From Parafrankia irregularis (GTDB lineage Bacteria > Actinomycetota > Actinomycetes > Frankiales > Frankiaceae), in assembly GCF_001536285.1 (NCBI RefSeq), contig NZ_FAOZ01000019.1, positions 62,001 through 126,000 of the forward strand: 64,000 nucleotides of DNA. Reading direction: 5' to 3'. The notes below the pieces were generated by a model. That model saw only the letters and a program-made list of their open reading frames with translations, made no database searches and had not been told where the DNA came from. Both the position numbers and the translations under genes were made by a program. Numbering within the stretch: the stretch's first letter is position 1; each line of letters begins with the position of its first letter. Shown one piece after another: positions 1-8,876 of this stretch.

Positions 1-461
1 TGCCGGAACGCCGCCTGGTCGCGGAGGGAGCGGCCTACGTCGCCGAGCTCCTACGCGGCTGGGGAGGTCCGGGCTACCCGACGCCGGAGGCCGAGGCACG
101 CTATCGCGGCGCCATGCGGATCCCCGGCGTGGCCCACAGCTCGCTGGAGTACCACCGGTGGGTGGTGCGGTCCCAGCTGCGGCCGGACGGAGCGCGCTTC
201 GTCGAGCTGCTGCGGACACCGGTGCGAGTGCCCACCCTGCAGTTGCACGGCAGCCTCGACCGGTGCTTCCTGCCGTCGACCGCGGCCGGGTCGGAACGGC
301 ACGTGGCCGCGCCGTACACGTGGCGCCTGTATGACGGCCTCGGGCACTTCCCGCATGAGGAGGACCCGGACACCATCACCCGTGACCTGGTCGCCTGGCT
401 CGCGGAGACCCACAGCGGGAACGGCGGCAACGGCGGGGTCAGTCGCAGCCCTGAGTGCTGA
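1..461 (+). CDS. Alpha/beta hydrolase, C-terminal part (5' truncated by window edge)
   Basis: The reading frame is open from position 3 to a TGA at 459-461 and has no start inside the window, so only the last ~150 residues are present. The C-terminal half of an alpha/beta-hydrolase fold is recognisable: a strand followed by LHGSLDRCF, where the Asp fits the catalytic acid, and GLGHFPHEEDP, where the His fits the catalytic His. The nucleophile elbow lies upstream of the window. The tail is Gly/Asn-rich. The gene converges on marP and overlaps its 3' end by 23 bp. The substrate cannot be deduced; the epoxide hydrolase/haloalkane dehalogenase branch is possible. Confidence 0.8.
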   Translation, partial: PERRLVAEGAAYVAELLRGWGGPGYPTPEAEARYRGAMRIPGVAHSSLEYHRWVVRSQLRPDGARFVELLRTPVRVPTLQLHGSLDRCFLPSTAAGSERHVAAPYTWRLYDGLGHFPHEEDPDTITRDLVAWLAETHSGNGGNGGVSRSPEC

Positions 462-1620
462 CCGGGACGGTGGCCTGGGCGCCGCGCTGGGCCGGGACGC
501 TCACCTCCTGCGCGGTGAGCACGTAACCGGTGTCGTCGTCGTCCGTCGCTGCGGCGAAGACCACGCCGAGGACAGCACCGGTGTCGGAGAGCAGCGGCCC
601 GCCGGAGTTGCCCGGCAGCACCTGGCCGCGGATCGCGAAGATCTCGCGTCGGACCGTGCCACGTGAGTAGATGTCCGGCGCGCTGGCCGTCTGCTCGTTG
701 CGGATGCGCGCGGGCTCGGTGGTGTAGGGCCCGTCCTGGGGATAACCGGCGACGACCACCGGGTCGCCGGCCTCACCTGGTGGCGAAGTCTGGAACCGCA
801 GGGGCGCACGGCGCAGGTTCGGCACGTACAGCACGGCGACGTCCCGATCGGGGTCGAACTCCACCACCTCGGCCGGCAGCGCCTGGGCGCCGACCTCGAC
901 GACGACCTCGCTCACACCCGCCACGACGTGTGCGTTCGTCATGACGTGCTGGGGCGTGAAGACGAATCCGGTGCCTTCGACCTGCTTCCCACAGGACGGC
1001 GCCTGGCCGCGGATCTTCAGGATGCTCGACGCCGCGTTCTGGACCTCGGTGGCGCTCACGACCGCCGCGTCCGGCGGGTCGGTCGCGACGATGCGTTCTC
1101 CGTTCAGACCGGCGAAGACCTCGGGGAAGCCCTGGTCGTCCATGAGCTGGCGCAGGTCGGAGAAGGTGTGGCGGACGTCGTCGGGCATCTGGGCGTCGAC
1201 GGCGCCGAGGATCTCCGAGCCGCGCGCGGCCCGGGCGAGGGTCTGGAACGGCGAGCGGTCCACCGTGGTCGCGAGCAGCCAGCCGACGAGCAGGACGGAC
1301 ACGCCGGACAGGGCGGCACCGGCGACGGCGTCGACCCGCTGACCGGCCCGCCAGGTCAGCCGGCCGCGCACGACCGTCCCGAGCGCCGTCCCGATGATCT
1401 GCCCGGTCAGGGCCAGCCCCACCACCACGACGAGACCGACCAGCGCGCCGTCGTCCGTACGGCCGATGAGCTCGGCGAACGGGCTTGCGATCTTGGCGCC
1501 GAGAAAACCGCCGCCGAGGAAGCCGATGAACGACAGCGCGCCGACCGCGAATCCCTGGCGATATCCGGAGATCGCGAACATCACGGTCAGCGCGATCAGA
1601 ACGAGGTCGAGAAGGTTCAC
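439..1620 (-). CDS. marP: MarP-like membrane serine protease
   Basis: 393 residues. The N-terminal third is a CvpA-like domain with about four membrane segments (residues 5-23, 26-45, 58-80, 100-118). After a linker comes a chymotrypsin-fold periplasmic protease with the triad visible as His231 (TNAHVV), Asp260 (DRDVAVLYV) and Ser339 (GNSGGPL). Cys210 and Cys392 fit the disulfide known to stabilise active MarP of M. tuberculosis (Rv3671c, 397 aa). In mycobacteria the protein is needed for acid and oxidative resistance and cleaves the peptidoglycan hydrolase RipA; the same role here is inference. It is the last gene of a minus-strand run nth, Nudix, cupredoxin, marP, 54 bp after the cupredoxin gene. 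Confidence 0.9.
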   Translation of the reverse strand: MNLLDLVLIALTVMFAISGYRQGFAVGALSFIGFLGGGFLGAKIASPFAELIGRTDDGALVGLVVVVGLALTGQIIGTALGTVVRGRLTWRAGQRVDAVAGAALSGVSVLLVGWLLATTVDRSPFQTLARAARGSEILGAVDAQMPDDVRHTFSDLRQLMDDQGFPEVFAGLNGERIVATDPPDAAVVSATEVQNAASSILKIRGQAPSCGKQVEGTGFVFTPQHVMTNAHVVAGVSEVVVEVGAQALPAEVVEFDPDRDVAVLYVPNLRRAPLRFQTSPPGEAGDPVVVAGYPQDGPYTTEPARIRNEQTASAPDIYSRGTVRREIFAIRGQVLPGNSGGPLLSDTGAVLGVVFAAATDDDDTGYVLTAQEVSVPAQRGAQATVPVSTQGCD

Positions 1621-1674
1621 CAGGGGCCCGCGTCGAGGTTCAGAAGATCACCATCGTGTTCGGAGGATCGCAGT

Positions 1675-2100
1675 TCAGAGGATCACAAGAGTGGCGGTCA
1701 TTCCCTTATGCAGGGTACAGACCACCGGATATCGACCGGGCTTGGACGCGGTGAAGGTGACCGACTGGGACTGGCCGGCCGCGACGATCCTGGTGGTCGC
1801 GCCGGGGAGCGTGTCGATGACGAAGTTGTGCGGAGCCGAACCCTTCGGCACGGAGAAGTTGACCCGGATCGTTCCCGGGTGGGCGATGAGCTCACCGGCG
1901 GAGAAGGTCTGGTTCACCTGACCGACGACATCGAAGACCTGGACGCCGTCGCTGACCGTGGCCGTCAGGGTCGCGGTGGCGGACGGCCCGCCGTGCGCCA
2001 TGTCGTCGCCTCCACCGCCGCCGCAGCCGGTCAGGGCGGTGAACAGCGTCACGGCCGCAACCAGTGCGACCAGCCCGTTCCGGGCGGATCTTGAGGTCAT
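1675..2100 (-). CDS. Cupredoxin-domain lipoprotein
   Basis: 141 residues. A lipoprotein signal ends in LTGC (Cys26), followed by a Gly-rich linker and one cupredoxin-like beta-sandwich. Candidate type-1 copper ligands are His91 (PHNF) and the cluster Cys128-x2-His131-x2-Met134 near the C-terminus, the usual arrangement for blue copper proteins. It should be tethered outside the membrane and act in electron transfer, or copper or redox handling. Its ATG overlaps the Nudix stop (ATGA), so it is translationally coupled, and marP follows 54 bp on. M. tuberculosis has a thioredoxin-like protein (Rv3673c) in the corresponding operon, between nth and the Nudix gene, so a different redox protein is present here. 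Confidence 0.8.
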   Translation of the reverse strand: MTSRSARNGLVALVAAVTLFTALTGCGGGGGDDMAHGGPSATATLTATVSDGVQVFDVVGQVNQTFSAGELIAHPGTIRVNFSVPKGSAPHNFVIDTLPGATTRIVAAGQSQSVTFTASKPGRYPVVCTLHKGMTATLVIL

Positions 2101-2894
2101 CCTCCGACCGTACCGCCCGCTTCGTCAGGGGAGATGCGGGGCTCTACCACCGCTCGGGGGAGTGCCATCGCCTTCGAGATCGCCGCGGTGATCTCCGGTA
2201 CGTCGACGGGGGTGGCGGTGTCCCAGGGGCGTTCCCACCCACCGGCCCGCAGCAGTGCGTCGAGAATGCCGGCGGTGAATCCCCAGACCGTCATGCCGCG
2301 GACCCGGAACGCCGGACTGCCGAAACCGGCCGGATGGCGCAGCAGGATCCGGTTACCCGGGTCGGCGAGCTCGGCCACGGGGACGCGGGCGACGGACGAG
2401 GTTTCCGCCGGGTCCACGGCCACCACCGCGCTCGGGGTGTGCCACCAGGCCAGCACGGGCGTCACATGGAAATGGCTCGCGGCCAGGTAGAGCGGGCTGA
2501 CGGTGGCGAGGATCTCGACACCGGACGGGTCGAGCCCGACCTCCTCCTCCGCCTCGCGCAGCGCCGTCGCGGCGCGCGACACATCCGTCTCGTCGGCGCT
2601 GCCTCCGGGGAAGGCGGGCTGCCCGGCGTGGTTGCGCAGGTCGGCGGCCCGCTTCAGCAGCAGGACGTCCGGCCCGTCCGGGCCCTCTCCGAACAGGATC
2701 AGGACGGCGGCCTGCCGCCCGCCCGGCCGGTTTGCACCAGGCTGGCGCACCTGCACCGGGATGCCCGCGCCGACCGCGCCGACCAGCCCCGCCAGCCACC
2801 CGGGGACCGGCGTGCCACCGGCGGCGGACACGTTCGCCGGCGCGCGTCGCGGCGCGGGGCCCGGCGTGAGGCCGGTCTGATCCGGGGTGCTCAC
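2097..2894 (-). CDS. Nudix hydrolase, CoA pyrophosphatase family
   Basis: 265 residues. The Nudix box starts at [10 protein letters not shown] and continues to REAEEEVGL. The one-residue-longer spacing before the RE pair matches the CoA pyrophosphatase (NudL/Rv3672c) subfamily, which cleaves CoA and related dinucleotide-like compounds to phosphopantetheine and 3',5'-ADP. The GTG start at 2892-2894 overlaps the nth stop as GTGA, and the 3' end overlaps the next ATG, so the gene sits in a tightly coupled operon. The first ~50 residues are Pro/Ala-rich and probably disordered. The CoA assignment is by family and by synteny with Rv3672c; substrate is not proven. Confidence 0.85.
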   Translation of the reverse strand: MSTPDQTGLTPGPAPRRAPANVSAAGGTPVPGWLAGLVGAVGAGIPVQVRQPGANRPGGRQAAVLILFGEGPDGPDVLLLKRAADLRNHAGQPAFPGGSADETDVSRAATALREAEEEVGLDPSGVEILATVSPLYLAASHFHVTPVLAWWHTPSAVVAVDPAETSSVARVPVAELADPGNRILLRHPAGFGSPAFRVRGMTVWGFTAGILDALLRAGGWERPWDTATPVDVPEITAAISKAMALPRAVVEPRISPDEAGGTVGG

Positions 2895-3616
2895 CGGGCG
2901 GCCTCCGCGTCGCCGCGCACCAGCCGCGCGGCCTGCAGGGGCTCGGTCGGGCCGGTGCCGAAGGACGGGCACATCCGGGCGATCGCGCAGGCCCCGCACG
3001 CGGGCCGCCGGGCATGGCAGATCCGCCTGCCGTGAAAGATCATCCGATCCGAGGCGATCGTCCAGTCCCGCCGCTCGATCAGTGCCGCGAGGTCGGTCTC
3101 GACCCGGACCGGGTCCGTCTCGGAGGTGAGCGCGAAACGCCGGGACAGCCGGCCGACGTGGGTGTCGACCGTGATCCCGGGGACGCCGAAAGCGTGCCCG
3201 AGGACGACGTTCGCGGTCTTGCGGCCCACGCCTGGCAGCGTCACCAGATCCGCCAGCCGGCCCGGCACCTCGCCGGCGAACCGCTCGGTGAGAGCGGCGC
3301 CGATGCCGATCAGCGAGTTGGCCTTCGCCCGGAAGAAGCCGGTGGGGCGCAGCAGGCCCTCCAACTCGTCGCGGTCCGCCGCGGCGTAGGCGGCGGCGCT
3401 GCGGTAACGGGCGAAGACGGCGGGAGTGACCTCGTTGACCTTCTTGTCCGTGCACTGGGCCGACAGAACCGTCGCCACCAGCAGCTCCAGCGGATTGCCG
3501 AAGTGCAGCGCGATGCGTGCGTCCGGGTGGAGCTCACCGAGGGCGCGCACGATGCGTCGCGCTCGTCGGGTGCGGGCCAGGGCCGTCTCTGCAGTCGCGT
3601 CGACGGTGATACCCAT
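2891..3616 (-). CDS. nth: Endonuclease III (base-excision repair glycosylase/AP lyase)
   Basis: 241 residues, normal for Nth. The helix-hairpin-helix is LPGVGRKTA (128-136) with catalytic Lys133 and Asp151 (VDTHVGR). The [4Fe-4S] cluster ligands are Cys200, Cys207, Cys210 and Cys216 in the C-x6-C-x2-C-x5-C pattern. It removes oxidised pyrimidines and nicks the abasic site. The frame stays open to 3901, but the ATG at 3614-3616 gives the normal N-terminus and avoids the divergent gene. No spaced ribosome site precedes it; a TACTCT -10 element (3624-3629) ends 7 nt upstream, suggesting a leaderless message. First gene of the nth-Nudix-cupredoxin-marP run. Confidence 0.95.
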   Translation of the reverse strand: MGITVDATAETALARTRRARRIVRALGELHPDARIALHFGNPLELLVATVLSAQCTDKKVNEVTPAVFARYRSAAAYAAADRDELEGLLRPTGFFRAKANSLIGIGAALTERFAGEVPGRLADLVTLPGVGRKTANVVLGHAFGVPGITVDTHVGRLSRRFALTSETDPVRVETDLAALIERRDWTIASDRMIFHGRRICHARRPACGACAIARMCPSFGTGPTEPLQAARLVRGDAEAAR

Positions 3617-3728
3617 ACCTCGCAGAGTATCTGCCGGGCCGCCCGCGCCGGTCGGTGTCTGATCGTGGCCCGTGCGGGCGCGTCGACCCCCCGCACGCGT
3701 GGCGGGCGGCGTCATCGGGGACCATGGG

Positions 3729-3971
3729 ATGGCCATGATTGCATTTGCCGCGGTTACGGTCCCCCTGTTGCTGCTCGGGCTGCTGCTCGCGATGGAGCGG
3801 GTCGAGCGTCCCCTCAACGCCGCCGACGTCGGCAAGGGCATCGAGGGCTTCTTCGACAGCGCCCGCCCGGACGAGGTCGAGACCTTCGTCCAGCAGGGCA
3901 TGCCCGCGGCTCTGGAGCGTTACCGGCGCCGGCTGCGCCGCACTCCGCCTGGCAAGCACCGGGCCGCCTGA
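3729..3971 (+). CDS. Small single-pass membrane protein
   Basis: 80 residues. One hydrophobic segment at residues 3-20 is followed by a charged tail ending in an Arg-rich stretch (RYRRRLRRT) that is probably cytoplasmic. The ATG at 3729 has GGGGA 7 nt upstream; an ATG at 3735 is also possible. It sits between nth (divergent) and crp (same strand), the position of Rv3675 in M. tuberculosis, also annotated as a possible membrane protein. Function unknown. Confidence 0.65.
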   Translation: MAMIAFAAVTVPLLLLGLLLAMERVERPLNAADVGKGIEGFFDSARPDEVETFVQQGMPAALERYRRRLRRTPPGKHRAA

Positions 3972-4006
3972 ACCCGCCACCCCGGCGAACCTGCCACTCT
4001 GCTGAA

Positions 4007-4074
4007 CCCTCGGCCTGCCCGGCCCCTCGGTCCGTCCGAGCCCTCGGTCCGCCCGAGCCCTCGGTCCGTCCGAA
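4007..4074. repeat. Four tandem 17-bp repeats
   Basis: Units CCCTCGGTCCGTCCGAG at 4007-4023 (diverged), 4024-4040, 4041-4057 (one change) and 4058-4074 (one change). They lie directly after the small membrane protein gene. Confidence 0.85.
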
Positions 4075-4089
4075 CCCACCGTTGGTGGG
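4075..4089 (+). terminator. Short hairpin after tandem repeats
   Basis: CCACC/GGTGG-type stem: CCCACC, loop GTT, GGTGGG. There is no T tract. It may help end transcription of the small membrane protein gene. Weak. Confidence 0.35.
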
Positions 4090-4260
4090 GCTGGTGTCGG
4101 TTGCCGGCGGAGTCAAGGGGGTTCAGGCCGCTCTCGGCCCTGTCGATCATGGATGTCCAGCAGTTGTTCCGGACTGTGCCGATGTGACCTGTGCCGCGTC
4201 TGGCCCGATCGCGCCGCTTGGGGCGGGTGCGGGCCCCGAAATCGACCGTGCTAGGCGGAT

Positions 4261-4276
4261 TGTGACTCTCGCCACT
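4261..4276 (+). promoter_or_regulatory. Imperfect CRP-type palindrome upstream of crp
   Basis: TGTGACTCTCGCCACT compared with TGTGA-N6-TCACA: the left half is perfect and the right half has three of five. It lies 128 bp before the crp start and could serve autoregulation. Speculative. Confidence 0.3.
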
Positions 4277-4403
4277 TTGGTGGTGCGTCCACGGTCACTT
4301 TGCGTATCAGAAACGGAGTATTCGGGTACATCTGCGTGACCTGACCAGGCCGATGGGGGTCCCTGGCCGTGCCCAACGCCCCGCACCCTGGCATGCTCAG
4401 CTC

Positions 4404-5093
4404 GTGGACGATCTGCTAGCCCGCGTTCCGCTGTTCGCCGGGTTGTCCGAGCCCGACCGCCAGGCGCTTTCCGATCACCTGGACCGGCAGGACGTGACCC
4501 GTGGCGATGTGCTGTTTCGCGAAGGGGATGTCGGTGACCGCGTTTTCGTGGTTCTTTCCGGCAAGGTCAAGATAGGACGCCAGTCCGCCGACGGGCGGGA
4601 GAACCTGCTGTACGTGATGGGGCCGGGAGACCTCTTCGGTGAGCTCTCCCTGTTCGATCCCGGACCGCGCACCGCTACAGCGACCGCCGTGACCGACGCG
4701 TCGCTCGTCGCGCTGGATCACACCGCGCTGCGGCCGTGGCTGCGCTCCCGGCCCGAAGCCGGGGCGCTGCTGCTGCGTGTGCTGGCCCGTCGCCTGCGGC
4801 GGACCAACGACACGATGGCGGACATGGTCTTCACCGATGTGCCAGGTCGCGTCGCGAAGGCGCTGCTCGATCTGGCCGATCGTTTCGGTGAGCCGGCCCA
4901 GCCCGGCAACGAGGCCGCTGGGGTCCGCGTCGAACACGGCCTCACGCAGGAGGAACTGGCACAACTGGTCGGTGCCTCGCGGGAGACGGTGAACAAAGCT
5001 CTGGCCGATTTCGCCACTCGTGGGTGGCTTCGGCTGGACTCACGCGCCGTCGTGCTGCTCGACCGTGAGCGGCTCGCCCGCCGAGCCCGCTGA
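4404..5093 (+). CDS. crp: Crp/Fnr-family cAMP-receptor-type regulator
   Basis: 229 residues. An N-terminal cyclic-nucleotide-binding beta-roll (about 1-120) contains the phosphate-binding cassette GELSLFDPGPRTATATA, with the Glu and Arg expected for cAMP contact. After the dimerisation helix, a winged helix carries LTQEELAQLVGASRETVNKAL as recognition region. It is very close to actinobacterial Crp (Rv3676 and Streptomyces Crp). The GTG at 4404 starts the usual N-terminus (VDDLLARVPLFAGL); an ATG at 4353 would add 17 unconserved residues. The 3' end overlaps the convergent cyclase/ATPase gene by 54 bp. It is a likely global regulator; one good candidate target site lies upstream of pstS. Confidence 0.92.
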   Translation: MDDLLARVPLFAGLSEPDRQALSDHLDRQDVTRGDVLFREGDVGDRVFVVLSGKVKIGRQSADGRENLLYVMGPGDLFGELSLFDPGPRTATATAVTDASLVALDHTALRPWLRSRPEAGALLLRVLARRLRRTNDTMADMVFTDVPGRVAKALLDLADRFGEPAQPGNEAAGVRVEHGLTQEELAQLVGASRETVNKALADFATRGWLRLDSRAVVLLDRERLARRAR

Positions 5094-8000
5094 ACTCACC
5101 GCCGGTAGTGGAGCCGGCATGTTCGTCGCGCGCCCGTCTCCCGGATCCGCCGAGGTCGTCGGATCCGGGAGCGGCGCACTCCCAGCCGTGACGGCGACGA
5201 CGTCGGACTCGTCGTCGCCGGGCTTGTCGTCGCCAGGTCCGTCATCGCCAGATTTGTCATCGCCGTGCCCGGTGTCGCTCTGCCCGGTGTCGCGGGGTCC
5301 GACGCCGCCCGGTTCGGCGTCGCCGGATGCCGGTGGTGGCAGTGTGGCGAGCAGCCGCCGGGTCTGCGGGGCCTCGCTGACCGCGCCGGTGGCGGTCGCC
5401 GCGGCGAGCGCCTGCTGGTAGGCCTCACGGCTGCCCTCGACGTCGCCATGCGCGGCGAGCACGGTGCCGAGCGCCCGATAGGCCAGCACCTGCGCGCGGA
5501 CGTCCTCCGCATCCACGCTGACCGCGCGCCGGGCCACTCTCAGGGCCTCGTCCGGCTCGCCCGCGTCCAGCAGCGTGCCCGCGAGGTGGGCGTAGGCCTG
5601 CCGGCGCGGGAACATCAGGGTCGCCGGCTCGCTGACGGCGAGCGCGTCACGCAGCCCGGTGATCGCCTCGTCCAGCCGCCCGCGTGCGCGGGCGATCTGG
5701 GCCACCAGCACCTTCGCTCCGAGGTGTGCGTGCGGGCGCAGCTCCAGCCGGTCCAGGTCGGCCAAGGCGCTCTTGGCGGCCTCCTCCGCCGCGTCCACCT
5801 CGCCGGCGTCCAGCCTCGTCAGACCCAGCAGGACCTGGGCGAACGCGCCGATGAGCACATGGCCGGTGGCGGCTGCGTCCGCGCAGACCTCGGTCAGCAG
5901 CTCCGCCCCGCGCTGCGGCTCGCCGGCACCGCGGGCGGCCAGGCCGCGGGCGATGAGGGTGAGCGTGTGCCCCCACGTGTCGCCCGTCTCGGCGAACAGC
6001 TCCGCGGCGCGGGCCGCCTCGCTCTCCGCCGTCTCGATGTCGCCGAGCTCGGCCGCGGCGACCGCGTCGATCGTCAGGCAGATGGCCTGGCCCCAGCGCT
6101 CCCGCATCGACTCCGCGAGGTTGATGAGGACCCGGGAGACCTTGCGGGTGCGCGTGAGCTGGCCGGACAGCAGCAGGACGAGCGCCTCGGTGCCCGAGCA
6201 CCAGCCGAGGCCCCCGGCGTCCTCCAGCCGCTCGAAGAGCGCGGAGGCCTCGCGAAGGGTGCGTTCGGCCCGGCTGTAGTCCCCTCGGGTGGTGGCGCTC
6301 CAGGCGAGGTGCTGCAGGGCCCAGCCGACTCCGCGCGGATCGTCGACCCGGCGGGCGAGGGTCAGCGCCTCGCGATAGCGCTCCTCGGCGGCCAGGATGC
6401 GGCCGGCCGAGTACTCCAGCAGCCCCAGCCGGCGCAGCGAGGCGGCCACGGCCCGGTCGTCGCCGGCCCGGTGCGCCGCGTCCAGCGCCGTGATGAGGGA
6501 CTGCCGTGCCTCCTCGCCGCGCCCCTGCTTCTGCCGCAGCTCACCGAGCACGGCGTAGGCCGACGCCCGCAGGCTGGGGGTGTTCAGACGCAGTGCCGGA
6601 CGCAGCGCGCGCTCCGCCTCGTCGAGGCGGCGCAGCCAGACGAGTGCCTCGGCGTGCAGGATCCGCACCTTGATGTCTTCATCACCGTCGATGACGCCGC
6701 GCCCGAGGCGGCGGGCGTTGGCGAGCAGATCGGCGGCGGCACGGTGGTCGTCGCGGGCGAGCGCCGAACGCGCGAGCCGGACATGGGCGTGGAACCCGGC
6801 CTCGCGTGCCGACCACGCCGGGTCCTCCGCCGGCAGTGCCATCGACGCGGCGAGGTCGTAGGCCCGCAGCGCGTGCGCGGCGACGAAGGTCGACACCTCG
6901 CGGGAGGGGCCGATCATCGCGGTGACGCCCCACCGGGCGGCGGTTGCGTGGCGGCGGGCACGTTCGACCTTCGGCAGCCCCGAGTAGGCCGCGTCCCTGG
7001 CCATCGGATGGACGAATCGCCACAGCGTCTCGCCCTGGCGCGGTGGCCGTACGAGCTGGCGTTCGGTGAGGACCGACAGCGCCCGCTCCATCTCGGCTGC
7101 GGGCCGCTCACCGACCGCCGGCAGTGCCTCGGCGGGGAAACGGGGGCCGAGCACGGCCGCCGCCCGCAGCGCGGCCTTGGCGGAGGGGTCGAGGTCGTCG
7201 ATCCGGGCGGCGAGCACCGACTGGACTCCGGCCGGCAGCACGGTCTCGACCAGTGAGCCCTCGAGCACCCACCGCAGGCCGTCCCCGTCCGGGTCTGGCA
7301 CCTGGTGCAGGAGACCGCGGTCGACCAGCAGGTTGAGCAGCTCGGTGAGGAAGAACGGGTTGCCGTGCACCCGGGCCAGCAGGCCGGCCTGGTTGGCCCG
7401 GGACAGGCCCGGCTCGCCCAGGTATTCCTTGAGCAGCGTGCGGGCGGCGTCCTCCGGCAGAGGGCTCAGCGCGAGCCGGTGCGCGGTCGCCAGGTCGGCG
7501 AACCGGGGATTCTCCCGGTCGAGCAGCAGGAGCATGACGGGGCCGGTGAGCGCGCTGGTGAGCCGGCGCAGCGCAGTCGTCAGCCGGCTGGTCGCCCATT
7601 CCAGGTCATCGATGATCACGAGCACCGGCCCCTGGACCGCCACCGCGCTCAGGAGCAGGCCGACCGTCTCCACCGCGTCGTCGACGGACCGCTGCAGCAC
7701 CTCGCCCTGCGACGCCCGCCCGGCCGGATCGCCTGGCGGCGTCACCCCGCCGGTGCCGGGCCGGCGGTCCGGTGGCACGCCGAGCATGCCGAGCAGCCGG
7801 TCACCGATGCCGGACGGAAGCTTCGTCCCGAAGATCGGATGAGTGAGGCTGGCGACCTTGCGACGGACCCGGTCGGCCACCCGGTCCAGGCTGTCGCCGT
7901 CGGTGATGCCGCAGAGGCCGCGGATGAGATCGATCAGCGGAGCGAGGTCGCGGACATCGCCGTGACGGACGGTGCGGCCCCACAGCACCGCCGCGCCGTG

Positions 8001-8876
8001 GGTCGTGGCGGCGCCGTCGGCGAGCTCGCGGGCGAGCCGGGTCTTGCCGATCCCGGCCTCACCCGTGATCACGACGATATCCGGGCGGCCGCTGTCGACC
8101 ACTCCGGTGAAGTACCCGCGCAGCTCCGCGAGCTCCCGCTCGCGCCCGATGAAGGTCGCGTCGTCGGCGAGCCCCGGCCGGGCGATGTTGGACGGGCGCA
8201 GGCTGACGAGCTCGTAGGCGGGCACCGGCTCGCGCTTGCCCTTGAGGACCAGCGGCGGCAGGTCACGCCAGGTCGCCACCAGCCGGGTGGCGGCGACCGT
8301 GTCACGACCCGCGTAGACGGTGCCCACGGCCGCGGCGCCGGAAAGCCGCGCGGCGGTGTTCACCGTGTCCCCGATGACCGTGTACGACAGGGCGGCCTGG
8401 ACACCGGCGAGCACCTCGCCGGTGTTGATGCCGACCCGCAGCGCGAGCGAGCCGCTGTCGCCGCTCTCGTCCATGATCAGGCGACGGACGGTCTCCTGCA
8501 TCGCGGCGGCTGCCCGCACCGCGCGCTCGGGATCGTCCTCGTGCGCTGTCGGGGCCCCGAAGACGGCCATGATTCCGTCTCCGCTGAGGTTGTCGACCCG
8601 CCCGCCGACCTCGTCCACGTCTCGGGCGAGTGCGGCGAGCACGCGGTCGGTCACCTCGCCGACCCGTTCGGGATCGCGGTCCTCGGCCCAGGCGGTGAAG
8701 TCGGAGAGGTCACCGAACAGCACCGTGACCACCCGCCGCTCCGCCGACTCGGCGCGCGGCGTGTCCGCCGGAGTGAACTGCAGGCCGCAGTTGAAGCAGA
8801 ACCGCCCGCCGGGAACCGTCGGTGTGCCGCATCTGGGGCAGACCAGGGGGCCGGGCATGGGGGAGCTGATCACCAT
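5040..8876 (-). CDS. Zinc ribbon - class III cyclase - AAA ATPase - TPR regulator
   Basis: 1278 residues. Order: a zinc ribbon (Cys13, 16, 27, 30); a class III adenylate/guanylate cyclase domain (about 47-228) with metal Asp56 and Asp100, Asp170 and transition-state Asn173 and Arg177; a P-loop ATPase from about 242 with Walker A GEAGIGKTR (272-280) and Walker B VLVIIDDLEWA; then a long helical array of TPR-type repeats; and an acidic Gly/Asp tail near 1205-1240. The position usually holding the adenine-selecting Lys is Asn97, so nucleotide specificity is uncertain. The architecture recalls the multidomain cyclase/ATPase proteins of mycobacteria. The start at 8876 has GAGGA about 11 nt upstream; Met7 is an alternative. 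It converges with crp, a suggestive pairing of cyclase and cAMP receptor. Confidence 0.9.
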   Translation of the reverse strand: MVISSPMPGPLVCPRCGTPTVPGGRFCFNCGLQFTPADTPRAESAERRVVTVLFGDLSDFTAWAEDRDPERVGEVTDRVLAALARDVDEVGGRVDNLSGDGIMAVFGAPTAHEDDPERAVRAAAAMQETVRRLIMDESGDSGSLALRVGINTGEVLAGVQAALSYTVIGDTVNTAARLSGAAAVGTVYAGRDTVAATRLVATWRDLPPLVLKGKREPVPAYELVSLRPSNIARPGLADDATFIGRERELAELRGYFTGVVDSGRPDIVVITGEAGIGKTRLARELADGAATTHGAAVLWGRTVRHGDVRDLAPLIDLIRGLCGITDGDSLDRVADRVRRKVASLTHPIFGTKLPSGIGDRLLGMLGVPPDRRPGTGGVTPPGDPAGRASQGEVLQRSVDDAVETVGLLLSAVAVQGPVLVIIDDLEWATSRLTTALRRLTSALTGPVMLLLLDRENPRFADLATAHRLALSPLPEDAARTLLKEYLGEPGLSRANQAGLLARVHGNPFFLTELLNLLVDRGLLHQVPDPDGDGLRWVLEGSLVETVLPAGVQSVLAARIDDLDPSAKAALRAAAVLGPRFPAEALPAVGERPAAEMERALSVLTERQLVRPPRQGETLWRFVHPMARDAAYSGLPKVERARRHATAARWGVTAMIGPSREVSTFVAAHALRAYDLAASMALPAEDPAWSAREAGFHAHVRLARSALARDDHRAAADLLANARRLGRGVIDGDEDIKVRILHAEALVWLRRLDEAERALRPALRLNTPSLRASAYAVLGELRQKQGRGEEARQSLITALDAAHRAGDDRAVAASLRRLGLLEYSAGRILAAEERYREALTLARRVDDPRGVGWALQHLAWSATTRGDYSRAERTLREASALFERLEDAGGLGWCSGTEALVLLLSGQLTRTRKVSRVLINLAESMRERWGQAICLTIDAVAAAELGDIETAESEAARAAELFAETGDTWGHTLTLIARGLAARGAGEPQRGAELLTEVCADAAATGHVLIGAFAQVLLGLTRLDAGEVDAAEEAAKSALADLDRLELRPHAHLGAKVLVAQIARARGRLDEAITGLRDALAVSEPATLMFPRRQAYAHLAGTLLDAGEPDEALRVARRAVSVDAEDVRAQVLAYRALGTVLAAHGDVEGSREAYQQALAAATATGAVSEAPQTRRLLATLPPPASGDAEPGGVGPRDTGQSDTGHGDDKSGDDGPGDDKPGDDESDVVAVTAGSAPLPDPTTSADPGDGRATNMPAPLPAVSSAGSAGEPLTVEQHDGA

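Larger units (their letters stand above)
3972..4403. other. Intergenic region upstream of crp
   Basis: 432 bp without a gene. It contains four tandem 17-bp units (4007-4074), a short hairpin (4075-4089) and an imperfect CRP-like palindrome (4261-4276). The crp reading frame is open back to an ATG at 4353, but the protein matches relatives only from 4404. Confidence 0.6.

Noticed and set aside
5265-7256. 663-codon frame, and another at 7305-8963, opposite the cyclase/ATPase gene
   Set aside because: Low-complexity shadow translations; the opposite strand has coherent TPR and ATPase domains.
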